DNA from: a virus
Virus record (IMG/VR): IMGVR_UViG_3300010149_000079
Coordinates: 1-31,242 of that record
Length of the DNA: 31,242 nucleotides
Reading direction: 5' to 3' (one strand)
Both the position numbers and the translations under genes were made by a program. The notes beneath the pieces were generated by a model. That model had not been told where the DNA came from. It did no database searches and was given only the letters and a program-made list of their open reading frames with translations. Positions 23,714 through 31,242 of this stretch are shown here, piece after piece; the first letter of the stretch is position 1; every line of letters begins with the position of its first letter.

Positions 23714-24394
23714 CTAAGAGTCCTCATCGTTATACAGGTTGTCAAACACCTGATTAATATCTAACGTATAGTCCAGATCGGACTTACTGTAATGGATATG
23801 TTGGGACGGCTTGAAATCCGGTGCACCTTCCCCGGTTTCAAACCATGCAGGATGAGTCACTCTCACCCGATTATTCGGCAGGGCAACTATGTTGCCCGTC
23901 CACTCCCCTGCGTCTAGCAACTCAAGTACATGCGACTGCTTATGTTGTGCAGGGTCGTCCGCTATCTCGTTCTCTGTGTAATCCACAGTAAAGTAATACT
24001 TAGCGGGGTACATCTCACCGTCTATTTTGGCGAGCCAAGGTGTGGGGGTAGCACGGTCCAAGGTATACACACTATGCGTCCGCGAGGAACAATCCCACGG
24101 CTGAGCCGCCCAAACAGGCATAGGTTCGGGCCAATCCTCTAACGGGGTGTCCCCAACTAACGCTGTAATAGGCATTCTGGCCCACATAGCTCCACCGTGT
24201 ACATTAACCTCGTCCTCATCGTAAGACTCAGCTCCAGTAAAAATGAGCTGAAAACTTAAACACCTACAAGGTATCGTTGTCACCGCAATAGCCATAGCGT
24301 GTATAAATTCGCCATGATATTTCAGGTGATTATGTGTGTACTCCTTCCTTACCCAACATTTGAAATAAGGTATGTTGCTCTGTAGGTAAGCCAC
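23714..24394 (-). CDS. Conserved hypothetical phage protein
   Basis: The product has 226 residues from GTG 24394 with AGGAG four to five bases upstream. It has beta-rich stretches (IPCRCLSFQLIFTGAESYDE, GGAMWARMPITALVGDTPLE), a Trp-rich block (DWPEPMPVWAAQPWDCSS), then AKYYFTVDYTENEIADDPAQ and RVRVTHPAWFETGEGAPDF. I recall similar proteins in marine phages with no assigned function. There is no transmembrane segment or catalytic signature I can name. Its position among basic proteins and structural genes suggests a virion or assembly role. Confidence 0.8.
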   Translation of the reverse strand: MAYLQSNIPYFKCWVRKEYTHNHLKYHGEFIHAMAIAVTTIPCRCLSFQLIFTGAESYDEDEVNVHGGAMWARMPITALVGDTPLEDWPEPMPVWAAQPWDCSSRTHSVYTLDRATPTPWLAKIDGEMYPAKYYFTVDYTENEIADDPAQHKQSHVLELLDAGEWTGNIVALPNNRVRVTHPAWFETGEGAPDFKPSQHIHYSKSDLDYTLDINQVFDNLYNDEDS

Positions 24395-24401
24395 CCGTCT
24401 C

Positions 24402-24716
24402 CTAGCACTTCCAGCGCCGTCTGGCCTGCCGTATCCTAGAATTAGGATCTTTAGCGGCTTTAGGGAACTTCTTCATCTGCCCTGCAGATCTGGCACAAAA
24501 CGACTTACGTCTCTTGGCGTCCTTACTCCCCTTCTTAACTTTACCCGTTACTGCTGTCTGTAACTTACTACCGGGATTCTTACGCCTATACGCAGCTACT
24601 CCCGCTTTGGTCATACCAGCACCGGCCTTCGTGGGCCTAAAGTTACGCTTATTGCGCTTAGGCATACCCCCACCAGAAAAGGTGGGGCACGCAGGTTTTT
24701 TGTAGTAATTACGCAT
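24402..24716 (-). CDS. DUF6321-like basic protein
   Basis: The product has 104 residues with a very basic core: TKAGVAAYRRKNPGSKLQTA, VTGKVKKGSKDAKRRKSFCA and RSAGQMKKFPKAAKDPNSRI. The 'AGVxAYRRxNPGSKLQTAVTxK ... KRRKSFCAR' pattern matches a family I remember as DUF6321. Its charge points to nucleic-acid binding or electrostatic packing inside the head; no function is established to my knowledge. The ATG (24716) overlaps the preceding structural gene by eight bases. Confidence 0.85.
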   Translation of the reverse strand: MRNYYKKPACPTFSGGGMPKRNKRNFRPTKAGAGMTKAGVAAYRRKNPGSKLQTAVTGKVKKGSKDAKRRKSFCARSAGQMKKFPKAAKDPNSRIRQARRRWKC

Positions 24717-25314
24717 AGAACAGGGTTAGGGACGACAACGTTGTCTGTCCGTACAGGACATACCCCCCACTAGCAAACACGATCCCGTCATCCGGAACAT
24801 CCGGATACTGAGTGGTATTCGCGGAAGCGACAGTATTGAACTGCATACGAACAGTGCCTGTTGCAGAAGTCTCTCTGAACGTAATAGTCCCTGCTGTAGC
24901 AGTATTTACTGCGTACAAACCTCTGAGACGCAAACGCCCACGGAATATAGGCCCAGCGATATTCGCACCGGACCCTACCTCTACAGCCCCTGCCGTAGCC
25001 GCACTAGAAGCAACCTGAGTTATGGTTGCGAAATAGCCCGTACTAGTGACCGTTGTGGCATTAGGGCCAGTAATTACTTCAGAAGCCGCCGTTCCGGTTT
25101 CATCTGTGCCGGTTACAGTAAAAGTCTTACCAGACTCATCACTACCACCGTACACCGTGACCTGCCTAGGCTGGTCAAATGTCACCGATCCACCGCTGGC
25201 TAATGCACCATTGATGGTTAAATTAGCCGCACCAGAAGGAGTCTGCGAAGCACAAACCCCATCTCTGTCAGCGGTAGCGGCCTCGATAAAGGTCGATTGA
25301 ATGTCAGAAGACAT
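24709..25314 (-). CDS. Beta-rich virion structural protein
   Basis: The product has 201 residues rich in Thr, Ala, Ser and Gly. Strand-like segments include GGSVTFDQPRQVTVYGGSDE, GKTFTVTGTDETGTAASEVI and RGRLRLRGLYAVNTATAGTI; it ends in YGQTTLSSLTLFYA. This looks like a decoration or minor head protein with beta-sandwich folds. AAGGA lies six bases before ATG 25314 and overlaps the previous stop. It follows the terminator with its partner gene (25324-25881), so the two probably form the first genes of the second late transcript. Confidence 0.82.
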   Translation of the reverse strand: MSSDIQSTFIEAATADRDGVCASQTPSGAANLTINGALASGGSVTFDQPRQVTVYGGSDESGKTFTVTGTDETGTAASEVITGPNATTVTSTGYFATITQVASSAATAGAVEVGSGANIAGPIFRGRLRLRGLYAVNTATAGTITFRETSATGTVRMQFNTVASANTTQYPDVPDDGIVFASGGYVLYGQTTLSSLTLFYA

Positions 25315-25323
25315 AAAAAATCC

Positions 25324-25881
25324 TTATTCAAAAGGCGTTGCGAGCGTACCGTCCCCGTGCAGGAATGCCTCGCAATGCCAGACTGCGGCAGTGGTGGCTT
25401 TCAACCTGATGATGCCTCCGACAAGCCAACCTTGACCGGCGCTTCCCAGATCTATCGTATCGTCATTGCTGGCGTCAGGGATAAACGTATTTACGTCCGT
25501 AGCCGTTGCCGGATCGAAAATCTGAGCAAACCCAGAGTAAAGGTCACTCGTATTCTCGGTGTTTATCTGACCTGCCCCAGTAAACGTCGTACCCACAATA
25601 AAGGTGTAGCTCAAACCAGCGGCTGCTGTAGGCAACGTAACCACAATACCTGCGGCACGGTTCAGCGTGAATACTGCACCGGACTGGGTAGAAGCCACGC
25701 TGTAGGTAGCATCCGTGATGTCCACAACGTTGTCGTAGGAAGAAACGTACCCTGTCGTGGTGACGTTACCACTCGTATCTACATCGAGATTGGTGGTAAT
25801 AGCCCCAGTCGTGGCGTTTTTTGTAATCTGCTCAAACCCGTTTTCAGAACGAACCGGGCCGTTGAAAGTCGTATTAGCCAT
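25324..25881 (-). CDS. Beta-rich virion structural protein, first gene after terminator
   Basis: The 185-residue product starts MANTTFNGPVRSENGFEQIT, a common N-terminus of marine phage head or tail decoration proteins as I recall. GAVFTLNRAAGIVVTLPTAA, then GLSYTFIVGTTFTGAGQINT and GWLVGGIIRLKATTAAVWHC follow, consistent with beta-sandwich proteins. Strong AGGAG six bases upstream of ATG 25881 suggests high expression. It lies directly after the capsid terminator. Confidence 0.85.
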   Translation of the reverse strand: MANTTFNGPVRSENGFEQITKNATTGAITTNLDVDTSGNVTTTGYVSSYDNVVDITDATYSVASTQSGAVFTLNRAAGIVVTLPTAAAGLSYTFIVGTTFTGAGQINTENTSDLYSGFAQIFDPATATDVNTFIPDASNDDTIDLGSAGQGWLVGGIIRLKATTAAVWHCEAFLHGDGTLATPFE

Positions 25882-25957
25882 GTGTTTCTCCTGTCGTGGC
25901 TAGTGTCAGGCACAGGACGTACCTGTCAGGGAACAGTTTCATGTTATAGAAATAGAA

Positions 25958-25978
25958 AAGGGGCGACAAGCGCCCCTT
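25958..25978 (-). terminator. Rho-independent terminator after the capsid gene
   Basis: A perfect 8-bp stem (AAGGGGCG with CGCCCCTT) and a five-base loop lie 13 bases after the stop of the major capsid gene. On the minus strand the stem is followed by TTCTATTTC, a short U-rich tract. A terminator just after the capsid gene matches the position of T7 T-phi and would set a capsid-rich transcript, with read-through to the rest of the late genes. Confidence 0.85.
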
Positions 25979-25990
25979 CCCTTGTGGAGC

Positions 25991-26899
25991 TTACGCTCCC
26001 GGCGAACCAAAAATCCCGAGTGGGTCACTTACCCCGAAACTATAACGCTCACGAGCTTTATAGCGGGAGTTACCCGTATCGAAATCTGCGTCCATTGAGG
26101 TGGACATCGGAGTCCGCGTGAAGTGCTTCAGGCCATTAGGCACGTCAGTCATAAGGAACCAAGCGTCCGTGTCCGTCAGGTAATGGTTAACGGCATACCC
26201 TTCAGGGATAGCCCCATTACTACGGATGGCGTTCAGATCATTATCTGCTGTACCAACACGACCTTCGGTCTCAAGCAACCGAGTAGCAACAAACTGCAGG
26301 TTGGGCGGGATGATGAGTTTACGTGGCTTAGCTGCAATGAGCAGGCTACGTTCGTCAGTCCATCCAGCGATCTGAATTACGGTGGCTTCCAGAGAAGTCT
26401 CGTTCAGATCAGCAGCCGTTGCAGGCTCGTTGGAGTTTGTGCCACCGGAAACCAAGGGATGGTCGGTTGCACAAAGCTCTTTACCATCACCGTACGTTGT
26501 ACCAGAGGAGAAGGCATTATTCAGAATAGCTGCTGCCTTAACCTGCTTGGTGTACGCCATTGCACGAGCGAGGGCCTTTGTATAACGAGCCGAAAGCGAG
26601 TCGTACAAATTGTCCTCAATAGCCTCCTCAGTAACTGAGAAGCCCATAGCAATGGTTTCGTGGTTGTAACGAGCCGTCCACGCTTCCTGTGCCGCATCGT
26701 ATTCGATGGCGCTACCTTCGTCCTTAACAGGGGCAGCGGAGAATCCTGACAGCTTCGTTTCTTCTTCAAACGAGCGATCTGAACTCTCAGACTCGAAAAC
26801 TTCGGCGTGTTCTTCACCGTACTTAGCATACTCCAGCCCGAACAGCGCATTGAGGCCGGGAAGGAGTTCTTTAAGTAGCTGGGCGCGAGAAATTGCCAT
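25991..26899 (-). CDS. Major capsid protein (Mu gpT-like family)
   Basis: The 302-residue product starts MAISRAQLLKELLPGLNALF and has the features of the Mu gpT-like HK97-fold capsid family: GFSVTEEAIEDNLYDSL, GDGKELCATDHPLVSGGTNS and KPRKLIIPPNLQFVATRLLE. It ends with DFDTGNSRYKARERYSFGVS and a short tail. Its place after the portal, co-chaperonin, scaffold-like and decoration-like genes, and the terminator directly after it, agree with a highly expressed capsid gene. AAGGAG is nine bases upstream of ATG 26899. Many capsids of this size have no separate delta domain; the start gives no evidence of a cleaved N-terminus. Confidence 0.92.
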   Translation of the reverse strand: MAISRAQLLKELLPGLNALFGLEYAKYGEEHAEVFESESSDRSFEEETKLSGFSAAPVKDEGSAIEYDAAQEAWTARYNHETIAMGFSVTEEAIEDNLYDSLSARYTKALARAMAYTKQVKAAAILNNAFSSGTTYGDGKELCATDHPLVSGGTNSNEPATAADLNETSLEATVIQIAGWTDERSLLIAAKPRKLIIPPNLQFVATRLLETEGRVGTADNDLNAIRSNGAIPEGYAVNHYLTDTDAWFLMTDVPNGLKHFTRTPMSTSMDADFDTGNSRYKARERYSFGVSDPLGIFGSPGA

Positions 26900-26912
26900 T
26901 GTACTCTACTCC

Positions 26913-27506
26913 TTATATGCCAGTGGTGTTGTCAAACATGTGGCCTGCGTTCCATTTAACGTAAGCCTCAGTAAAACCACCAGATGAATTCTTCGTCTCC
27001 TCAACCAGCGCAACAATGCGGAATGGCAAGGTGTTCGTAGTCGCAGAAGTATCAGAGACCGCGCACTTGGAATTACCGGTAACCGTGCTGCCAGTGTTAT
27101 CCACTCCAGCAACATTAGCTCCGATGTCCGTTATTGCGAAATCACCAATCGTCGTGCCAGAAGACACAACTGCAACCTTAAACAGAAGATCCGTAGCATC
27201 CGCAACGTAGGCCACAATATCTGAGGCTACAGTGCTTGCAGGATAATACTGCTTAAAGGTTTTCTGTGACGTACTTGGGTCCGTAAACGCGCACCCAAGA
27301 AAAACCCCAATAGGGGTCATGGCAGCGTCAAACGTATCACGTTCAACCGTGCCCCCGGTAACTAGTTGTACAGCGTCCCCATTGAAGATGTTAGTACCGT
27401 AGTTACTGGCAATAGAGTATTGCCGTGTAACACCTGCAAAAGGGGTGCCGCTCAACAGTTTTACCGGAACAAGCCCATAAGGCCCATCAATTGTCGGGTA
27501 AGCCAT
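26913..27506 (-). CDS. Head decoration-like structural protein
   Basis: The 197-residue product starts MAYPTIDGPYGLVPVKLLSG and is beta-rich with SIASNYGTNIFNGDAVQLVT and YVADATDLLFKVAVVSSGTT. I recall an upstream neighbour of this type, starting MAYPTxDxPYGLxPV, before the capsid gene in marine phages; a capsid decoration or minor head role is inferred. AGGAGG is seven bases before ATG 27506. It is separated from the capsid start by 13 bases. Confidence 0.87.
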   Translation of the reverse strand: MAYPTIDGPYGLVPVKLLSGTPFAGVTRQYSIASNYGTNIFNGDAVQLVTGGTVERDTFDAAMTPIGVFLGCAFTDPSTSQKTFKQYYPASTVASDIVAYVADATDLLFKVAVVSSGTTIGDFAITDIGANVAGVDNTGSTVTGNSKCAVSDTSATTNTLPFRIVALVEETKNSSGGFTEAYVKWNAGHMFDNTTGI

Positions 27507-27525
27507 AGCTCATCCTCCTAAAGAT

Positions 27526-27975
27526 TTATGTTCCACTACCGAAAGTGACCTTCGATTGCCTATCACTAAATAAGGGCATACGAGGATCGTTCTCTCTCAT
27601 GAGGTTGTTATCGACAGATTCGATCTGGGCACGAGTCTGATCTGCATAGTACTGCGTGCGTTCTTCGACCAATTCTGCTGGAGCCTTGCAAAGCATGAGC
27701 CCACCGATGACTACATTGTCCTTAAAGCGTTCATGCTCTACGGCAACGATAGTTATCTCAGGGTGGTCTGAGGCTTTTACTGGCTCCCAACCTTCACGGA
27801 GTTTTGAGGACACATTAGTGGCATCAATCTGACCTTGAGTACTTACGCGAACCCAATGAAATGCATACCCCGGCTCGGGATGAGGTGACGGAAGCACCTC
27901 GGGGCGCGACCAAGCCTTTTTACGGGACGTTTTTTCACGGGTAGAAGTTTCTCGATTAAGCCGATTTTCAGCCAT
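27526..27975 (-). CDS. Conserved hypothetical head-module protein
   Basis: The product has 149 residues from ATG 27975 (MAENRLNRETST), with GGGGA upstream; an earlier in-frame start at 27999 would lie deeper inside the scaffold-like gene. A basic N-terminus is followed by a domain with GYAFHWVRVSTQGQIDATNV, then PEITIVAVEHERFKDNVVIG and GLMLCKAPAELVEERTQYYA, and an amphipathic helix. The start overlaps the stop of the scaffold-like gene by eight bases. No function is known to me; its position suggests a role in capsid assembly. Confidence 0.82.
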   Translation of the reverse strand: MAENRLNRETSTREKTSRKKAWSRPEVLPSPHPEPGYAFHWVRVSTQGQIDATNVSSKLREGWEPVKASDHPEITIVAVEHERFKDNVVIGGLMLCKAPAELVEERTQYYADQTRAQIESVDNNLMRENDPRMPLFSDRQSKVTFGSGT

Positions 27976-28969
27976 TCTGTTTCCCCATATCAATTGCAAC
28001 CTGTTTGGCGTACTGTTCAGGGGTTAAACCCAACCTTTTAGCAAGTGTCAACTGTGTCTGCGTTAACCTAATTCGTTTAGGAGTAGTGCTCCGCGTAGCG
28101 GGGGCAACCACATTTGACCGCTTTTTCGGTTTTCGTACCTCTTCATCCCCCTCAAAATTTTCAGGGAATGTACTTCGCATCCGAGCATCGAGACGCTCGT
28201 AGTATTCATCGGAGACGGGATTTACTCCGTCTTCATTAACGAGCTTTGTATGCACCGCCATCGCAAAGCCCGTCATTTCAGTATCTTTGTTGAACCAAGG
28301 ATTGCGTTCTTGCCAAGCAACCAATCTAGGGTCAACGTTCGGTGGCGGGGTAGTTGTTTCGCTTTGTACCGGAGTTTCTTCTTCCTGTAAAGCCGGTACT
28401 TTGAAGTTAGTCAGCTTGTCAGCTTTAATCTTCGCCGTAGTTAGCGTGTCTTGAGCAGCGACAACGGCATCTGAGTCTCCCCCCTCGTAGGCGTCTTTAT
28501 ATGCCTGCTTCGCGGAATCAAGCTCAAACTCAGCCGTTTTACGTGCTTGCTCAAGGAGGGCTGTCTGGTTTTTGTTGACGTTACCCTTTAACTCCTTATT
28601 TTCATCTAGGAGTTGTTGAGTCATCCGTTCCAGTTCTTCACGTTCTCGCAATGCCGTTTCTTTGGCACGACGCTCGTCGTGGTAGCCCTTGCTGAAATGC
28701 TGGATACGGCGGCGGACTTTCTCTGAATATTCCTGAAGTTCGTCCTCCGTTACCTCTGCAGGAGGCTCAGAAGGAGTTCGACCACGGTCCGCTTCGGGGG
28801 TGTCGTCAACGACTTCTAGTTCATAGTCTTCGCTGCTGTCAGCCTCAGACTCGACCTTGGTTTCCTGCCCCATAACCGTGGCGCTGGAGGGTTCAATTTC
28901 AATCTCAACCTCATCTTTGTCGGACTCCGACTCGTGAGGGAACTCAAACTCAACTTTTTGAAAAGCCAT
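27968..28969 (-). CDS. Scaffolding-like protein
   Basis: The 333-residue product has an acidic N-terminus, a central charged coiled coil (about residues 85-185, containing RRRIQHFSKGYHDERRAKET and REELERMTQQLLDENKELKG) and a basic C-terminus (KPKKRSNVVAPATR) with LAKRLGLTPEQYAKQ at the end. Acidic front, long helices and basic C-terminus are typical of podovirus capsid scaffolds, whose C-terminus binds the shell. It lies between the co-chaperonin and capsid-associated genes, where scaffold genes are usually found. AGGAGG four bases before the ATG (28974-28979) gives strong translation. I do not see a named family domain. Confidence 0.82.
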   Translation of the reverse strand: MAFQKVEFEFPHESESDKDEVEIEIEPSSATVMGQETKVESEADSSEDYELEVVDDTPEADRGRTPSEPPAEVTEDELQEYSEKVRRRIQHFSKGYHDERRAKETALREREELERMTQQLLDENKELKGNVNKNQTALLEQARKTAEFELDSAKQAYKDAYEGGDSDAVVAAQDTLTTAKIKADKLTNFKVPALQEEETPVQSETTTPPPNVDPRLVAWQERNPWFNKDTEMTGFAMAVHTKLVNEDGVNPVSDEYYERLDARMRSTFPENFEGDEEVRKPKKRSNVVAPATRSTTPKRIRLTQTQLTLAKRLGLTPEQYAKQVAIDMGKQNG

Positions 28970-28977
28970 ATCGCCTC

Positions 28978-29358
28978 CTAGACCGTCATAATCCCACGAG
29001 GATCAGGGATAACCGCTTCAATAGAATCATCGTTCATAAGGCGGTATTCCTTCCCGTTTACTTTGAATCGGGTCCCGGTGTTCATGCGAAACATGACGTA
29101 ATCGCCCCGTTTACACCAAGGTCCGTTAGGATAACGATCAGGGTCCTTATAGGCGTCTTCGCCCATATCTAGGACGATACCTAGGATTGAGAGGATAAAC
29201 TCTTTGTTCTTCTCCCCTTCTGTCTTCAGGATCTCACTACCTTCGTAACGCTCTTCAATATCAGGGAGCGCCACTAAAACCCGGTAGCCCACAGGAACAG
29301 GTAGCTGGGCTTCCCACTCCTCTTCAGTCAAAGAAGCGACGTTAGCCTCACTCATCAT
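28978..29358 (-). CDS. GroES-like co-chaperonin
   Basis: The product has about 126 residues (MMSEANVASLTEEEW), with candidate starts at GTG 29364, ATG 29358 and ATG 29355, all overlapping the 64-residue gene. The GroES fold is seen in VPVGYRVLVALP (first strand), the mobile loop region with RYEGSEILKTEGEKN, ILGIVLDMGEDAYK, and GDYVMFRMNTGTRFKVNGKE followed by EYRLMNDDSIEAV. It is longer than E. coli GroES (97) through an N-terminal extension and an insertion. Phage GroES-like proteins such as T4 gp31 replace host GroES to help fold the capsid protein. Its position between portal and scaffold supports this use. Confidence 0.88.
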   Translation of the reverse strand: MMSEANVASLTEEEWEAQLPVPVGYRVLVALPDIEERYEGSEILKTEGEKNKEFILSILGIVLDMGEDAYKDPDRYPNGPWCKRGDYVMFRMNTGTRFKVNGKEYRLMNDDSIEAVIPDPRGIMTV

Positions 29359-29542
29359 TATCACCGTAATTGCGCGAGAGGTCTTCTACAATAGCCTTGC
29401 TGGACTGCAGACCCCGAAGCAGCCCAACAACTTCCCGATAGTTCGCAAAATCCTTCGCGGAACCAGCGGTTAAAAATTCAGTGGATGATGAGATCTGATC
29501 GTCTATCCGATCCGTAAGCACCTCAAAGAGGGTTTTCGCCAC
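29348..29542 (-). CDS. Small conserved protein between portal and co-chaperonin
   Basis: The product has 64 residues from GTG 29542, overlapping the portal TAG by one base, with AAGGA upstream. It starts MAKTLFEVLTDRIDDQISSS and continues with FANYREVVGLLRGLQSSKAI. It looks like two short helices with no cysteines or charge bias. I recall such proteins upstream of GroES-like genes in marine phages. A role in head assembly is only positional. Confidence 0.78.
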   Translation of the reverse strand: MAKTLFEVLTDRIDDQISSSTEFLTAGSAKDFANYREVVGLLRGLQSSKAIVEDLSRNYGDNDE

Positions 29543-31242
29543 TAGGTATCCTTAGTATTCCTAGGCTTCGCCATAGATGAAGCCATCTTCGCTAACTCCA
29601 GATCCAGTTTTGTCCGGTCCCGGCGTCGGTCTGCTGCAAACTTAACGCCTTCCTTTTCGGCGTCCATTTCAAGTTCTTTACGCTCCAGAGCCAGCTTTTC
29701 AGACTCAACTACGCTGTCAACCATGTCCTTCTGTGCCTTGCGCTGCAGTTCCTGCTGCTTAACAGTGGCATCAAGTTGATCCTTAGCGGTCTTACGCTGT
29801 ACCTCTTGCGCCTTAATCTGAAGCTCCTGTTGTTGTAATTGTAACACAGGATCTTGCGCCTGCTGCTGGGCTTTCTGCTGCGCTGCTTCCTTCTGGTGAG
29901 TCTGGGTTAACTGTGTACCCGCCTTAGCCAGTAGCTGCGACAGTTCTACTTCAATATTCTCCGGTAGCTCCTCATTAGGCGGCGGTAACGCAACGCCCAA
30001 TTTCTCTTCCATCTGCTTCCGGTACTTGAAGCCCAAGTGCTCAGCGATATGCGCTTGCAACGAAGCCATGATCTTTTGCGCCTGAGGATTCTGCCCAACA
30101 AGCTGAGCAACCATTGGATCTTGCATGAAAGATGTATGTGTAGTGATGTGAGCGTCGTGGTCCTGATTGAGAAATGCCTTGAGAGGCTTACCAACCAGAG
30201 CGTCCATGTTCTCACTAACTGGATCAGCCGGTTTAGCATCATCACGAGTCGGTACCAATTTGTCTGCGTTTTTAACCCCCAGCACCTCAATCATCTGGCG
30301 GTGCAACTGGGGCAGGTCATATATCTGCGGAGCAGACTGAGACATCTGTAGCACAGCCTGATACTGCACCACCCGCTGCGCCATAGTAGAACTATTCGGG
30401 TCACTGACAGGCAGCACATCGACCATCGCGTAGTCGTCCTGCTTTGCGCTTATCTCCCCTCGGAGGGGCTCGTACCCGTACTCAACAGGGGCGTACTCCG
30501 CAAGAATCGATTTCAGGAGCTTGAACTCCTGTTTCATAGCGTAGTGCACACGAGCCTGTACAGCCGCCATAGGCTTGAGCGTGCGTTCCAACAAGGCCAA
30601 CGTCGTACCTACCGGCGCGTTAGCAGACATGTCAGAAATATTCATGTCACTGATGGCCCCGAGTCTACGGCCTTCCTGCGTTATCTGATTCAGTAACGCG
30701 ACCAGTGTCTGACTCGGTTCCTTATAAGGAAGGGGCATGATGTTGTCGCGGATCGATCCGGACGGCACATCAACGTCTTTCCACTCCCCCGGCTCAATCG
30801 GGGTGTCATCACCCTTTATACGCAACCCACGGGATTTCAGACCCCCCGGAAGGTTAGACAGGGTGCCTGCGTCCACCAATTGCCGTAGGAGCGATGTTCC
30901 CGCTCGGGCGTACCCCCCTATGATATGTATCAGCCCCAGCCCATAAAAGCCGAAACCCGGTACATATACATAGTGGACAAAGTGCTGCCGCTTCAGGGTC
31001 AGTGGGTCTGTCTCGTCCCAGTTCCTGCGTACCGCTAAAACTTCATTACTACCCTGCTCAATAGTAACAACGTAAGGCTTAGCAATATCATCGTCGTCAT
31101 CAACACCATCGATAATAAGATCCGCATGGACCTCATATAGGGTGTACCGCCCGTCATCATTGAGGGTAAACCCACCTTCTTCGGCTTTTTTCTCTTCGAT
31201 GTCGGTGTGGTACGGCTGGGGGTCACCCAATTCAACATCCGC
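29542..31242 (-). CDS. P22-type portal protein, N-terminus beyond window
   Basis: The frame is open to the window edge (first codons read ADVELGDPQPYHTD), so the N-terminus is missing; the visible part is 566 residues. VYVPGFGFYGLGLIHIIGGY and ARAGTSLLRQLVDAGTLSN, then LPGGLKSRGLRIKGDDTP and NAPVGTTLALLERTLKPMAA, mark the portal family of P22-like and marine podoviruses. Downstream are segments around AVLQMSQSAPQIYDLPQLH and a long Gln/Lys/Glu-rich coiled coil (KEAAQQKAQQQAQDPVLQL onward), the C-terminal crown or barrel-like region. The portal is the dodecameric ring through which DNA enters. The terminase genes usually found before it must lie beyond 31242. Confidence 0.88.
   Translation of the reverse strand, partial: ADVELGDPQPYHTDIEEKKAEEGGFTLNDDGRYTLYEVHADLIIDGVDDDDDIAKPYVVTIEQGSNEVLAVRRNWDETDPLTLKRQHFVHYVYVPGFGFYGLGLIHIIGGYARAGTSLLRQLVDAGTLSNLPGGLKSRGLRIKGDDTPIEPGEWKDVDVPSGSIRDNIMPLPYKEPSQTLVALLNQITQEGRRLGAISDMNISDMSANAPVGTTLALLERTLKPMAAVQARVHYAMKQEFKLLKSILAEYAPVEYGYEPLRGEISAKQDDYAMVDVLPVSDPNSSTMAQRVVQYQAVLQMSQSAPQIYDLPQLHRQMIEVLGVKNADKLVPTRDDAKPADPVSENMDALVGKPLKAFLNQDHDAHITTHTSFMQDPMVAQLVGQNPQAQKIMASLQAHIAEHLGFKYRKQMEEKLGVALPPPNEELPENIEVELSQLLAKAGTQLTQTHQKEAAQQKAQQQAQDPVLQLQQQELQIKAQEVQRKTAKDQLDATVKQQELQRKAQKDMVDSVVESEKLALERKELEMDAEKEGVKFAADRRRDRTKLDLELAKMASSMAKPRNTKDT

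Noticed and set aside
25874-25942. A 22-codon frame on the minus strand after the terminator (MKLFPDRYVLCLTLATTGET and two more residues).
   Set aside because: No Shine-Dalgarno before ATG 25942, it overlaps the start of the next gene, and the sequence matches nothing known to me. It could be a leader peptide but has no support.
25297-26121. Plus-strand open frame of about 274 codons across the capsid terminator.
   Set aside because: It crosses three minus-strand elements (structural gene, terminator, capsid gene) and has no recognisable domain or ribosome binding site.
27976-27999. Earlier start of the 149-residue head-module gene.
   Set aside because: The upstream extension reads MQLIWGNR inside the scaffold-like gene and lacks a clear ribosome binding site, while ATG 27975 has one.

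Overview
The window is part of a tailed-phage genome, most likely a marine podovirus infecting a Gram-negative bacterium. Every gene I can support lies on the minus strand, so the transcription order runs from position 31242 down to 1. Genes are packed with overlaps or gaps of a few bases. I see no tRNA, integrase, insertion sequence or CRISPR array. The Gram-negative host is inferred from a complete i-spanin/o-spanin pair. The podovirus call rests on a P22-type portal, a P22 gp4-like adaptor, a P22 gp10-like nozzle protein, no recognisable tail sheath or tail tube, and a 2011-residue protein placed like a T7-type internal virion protein. The marine origin is an impression from remembered similarity of many small structural genes to uncultured marine phages.

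Layout in transcription order. (1) 31242-25991, head module: portal (5' end outside the window), a 64-residue protein, a GroES-like co-chaperonin, a scaffold-like acidic coiled-coil protein, a 149-residue protein, a probable decoration protein and the major capsid protein, closed by a hairpin terminator at 25958-25978. (2) 25881-20198, head completion and neck: two beta-rich structural proteins, a cluster of lysine/arginine-rich proteins (including 51- and 39-residue genes), the gp4-like adaptor, a zinc-ribbon protein, a second adaptor-like protein and a small structural protein. (3) 20195-15324, receptor-binding region: a protein with nearly identical 66-bp repeats, then a 1446-residue fibre ending in an S74 self-cleaving chaperone domain. 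(4) 15319-12202, small proteins and lysis: several membrane proteins that are holin candidates (one with a canonical EF-hand), the overlapping spanins, a T4-type lysozyme and a zinc-ribbon protein. (5) 12194-9688, tail nozzle protein and a structural protein. (6) 9624-7717: an acyl carrier protein, a beta-ketoacyl-ACP synthase with its catalytic residues intact, and an unknown protein placed like T7 gp13. (7) 7716-1: the giant repetitive virion protein and two conserved structural proteins, the last running off the window.

Most of the window is an ordinary late operon for making, filling and releasing virions. The exception is the ACP plus ketosynthase pair inserted between tail and internal-virion genes. 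It is a minimal acyl-chain condensing unit without reductases, dehydratase or phosphopantetheinyl transferase, and it is translationally coupled. It could change host lipid synthesis during infection or acylate a virion or membrane component; the sequence does not decide between these. Other points of interest are a Cys in place of the T4 lysozyme Asp20, EF-hand loops in two proteins, 195-bp internal repeats in two different giant genes, and a terminator placed directly after the capsid gene as in T7.
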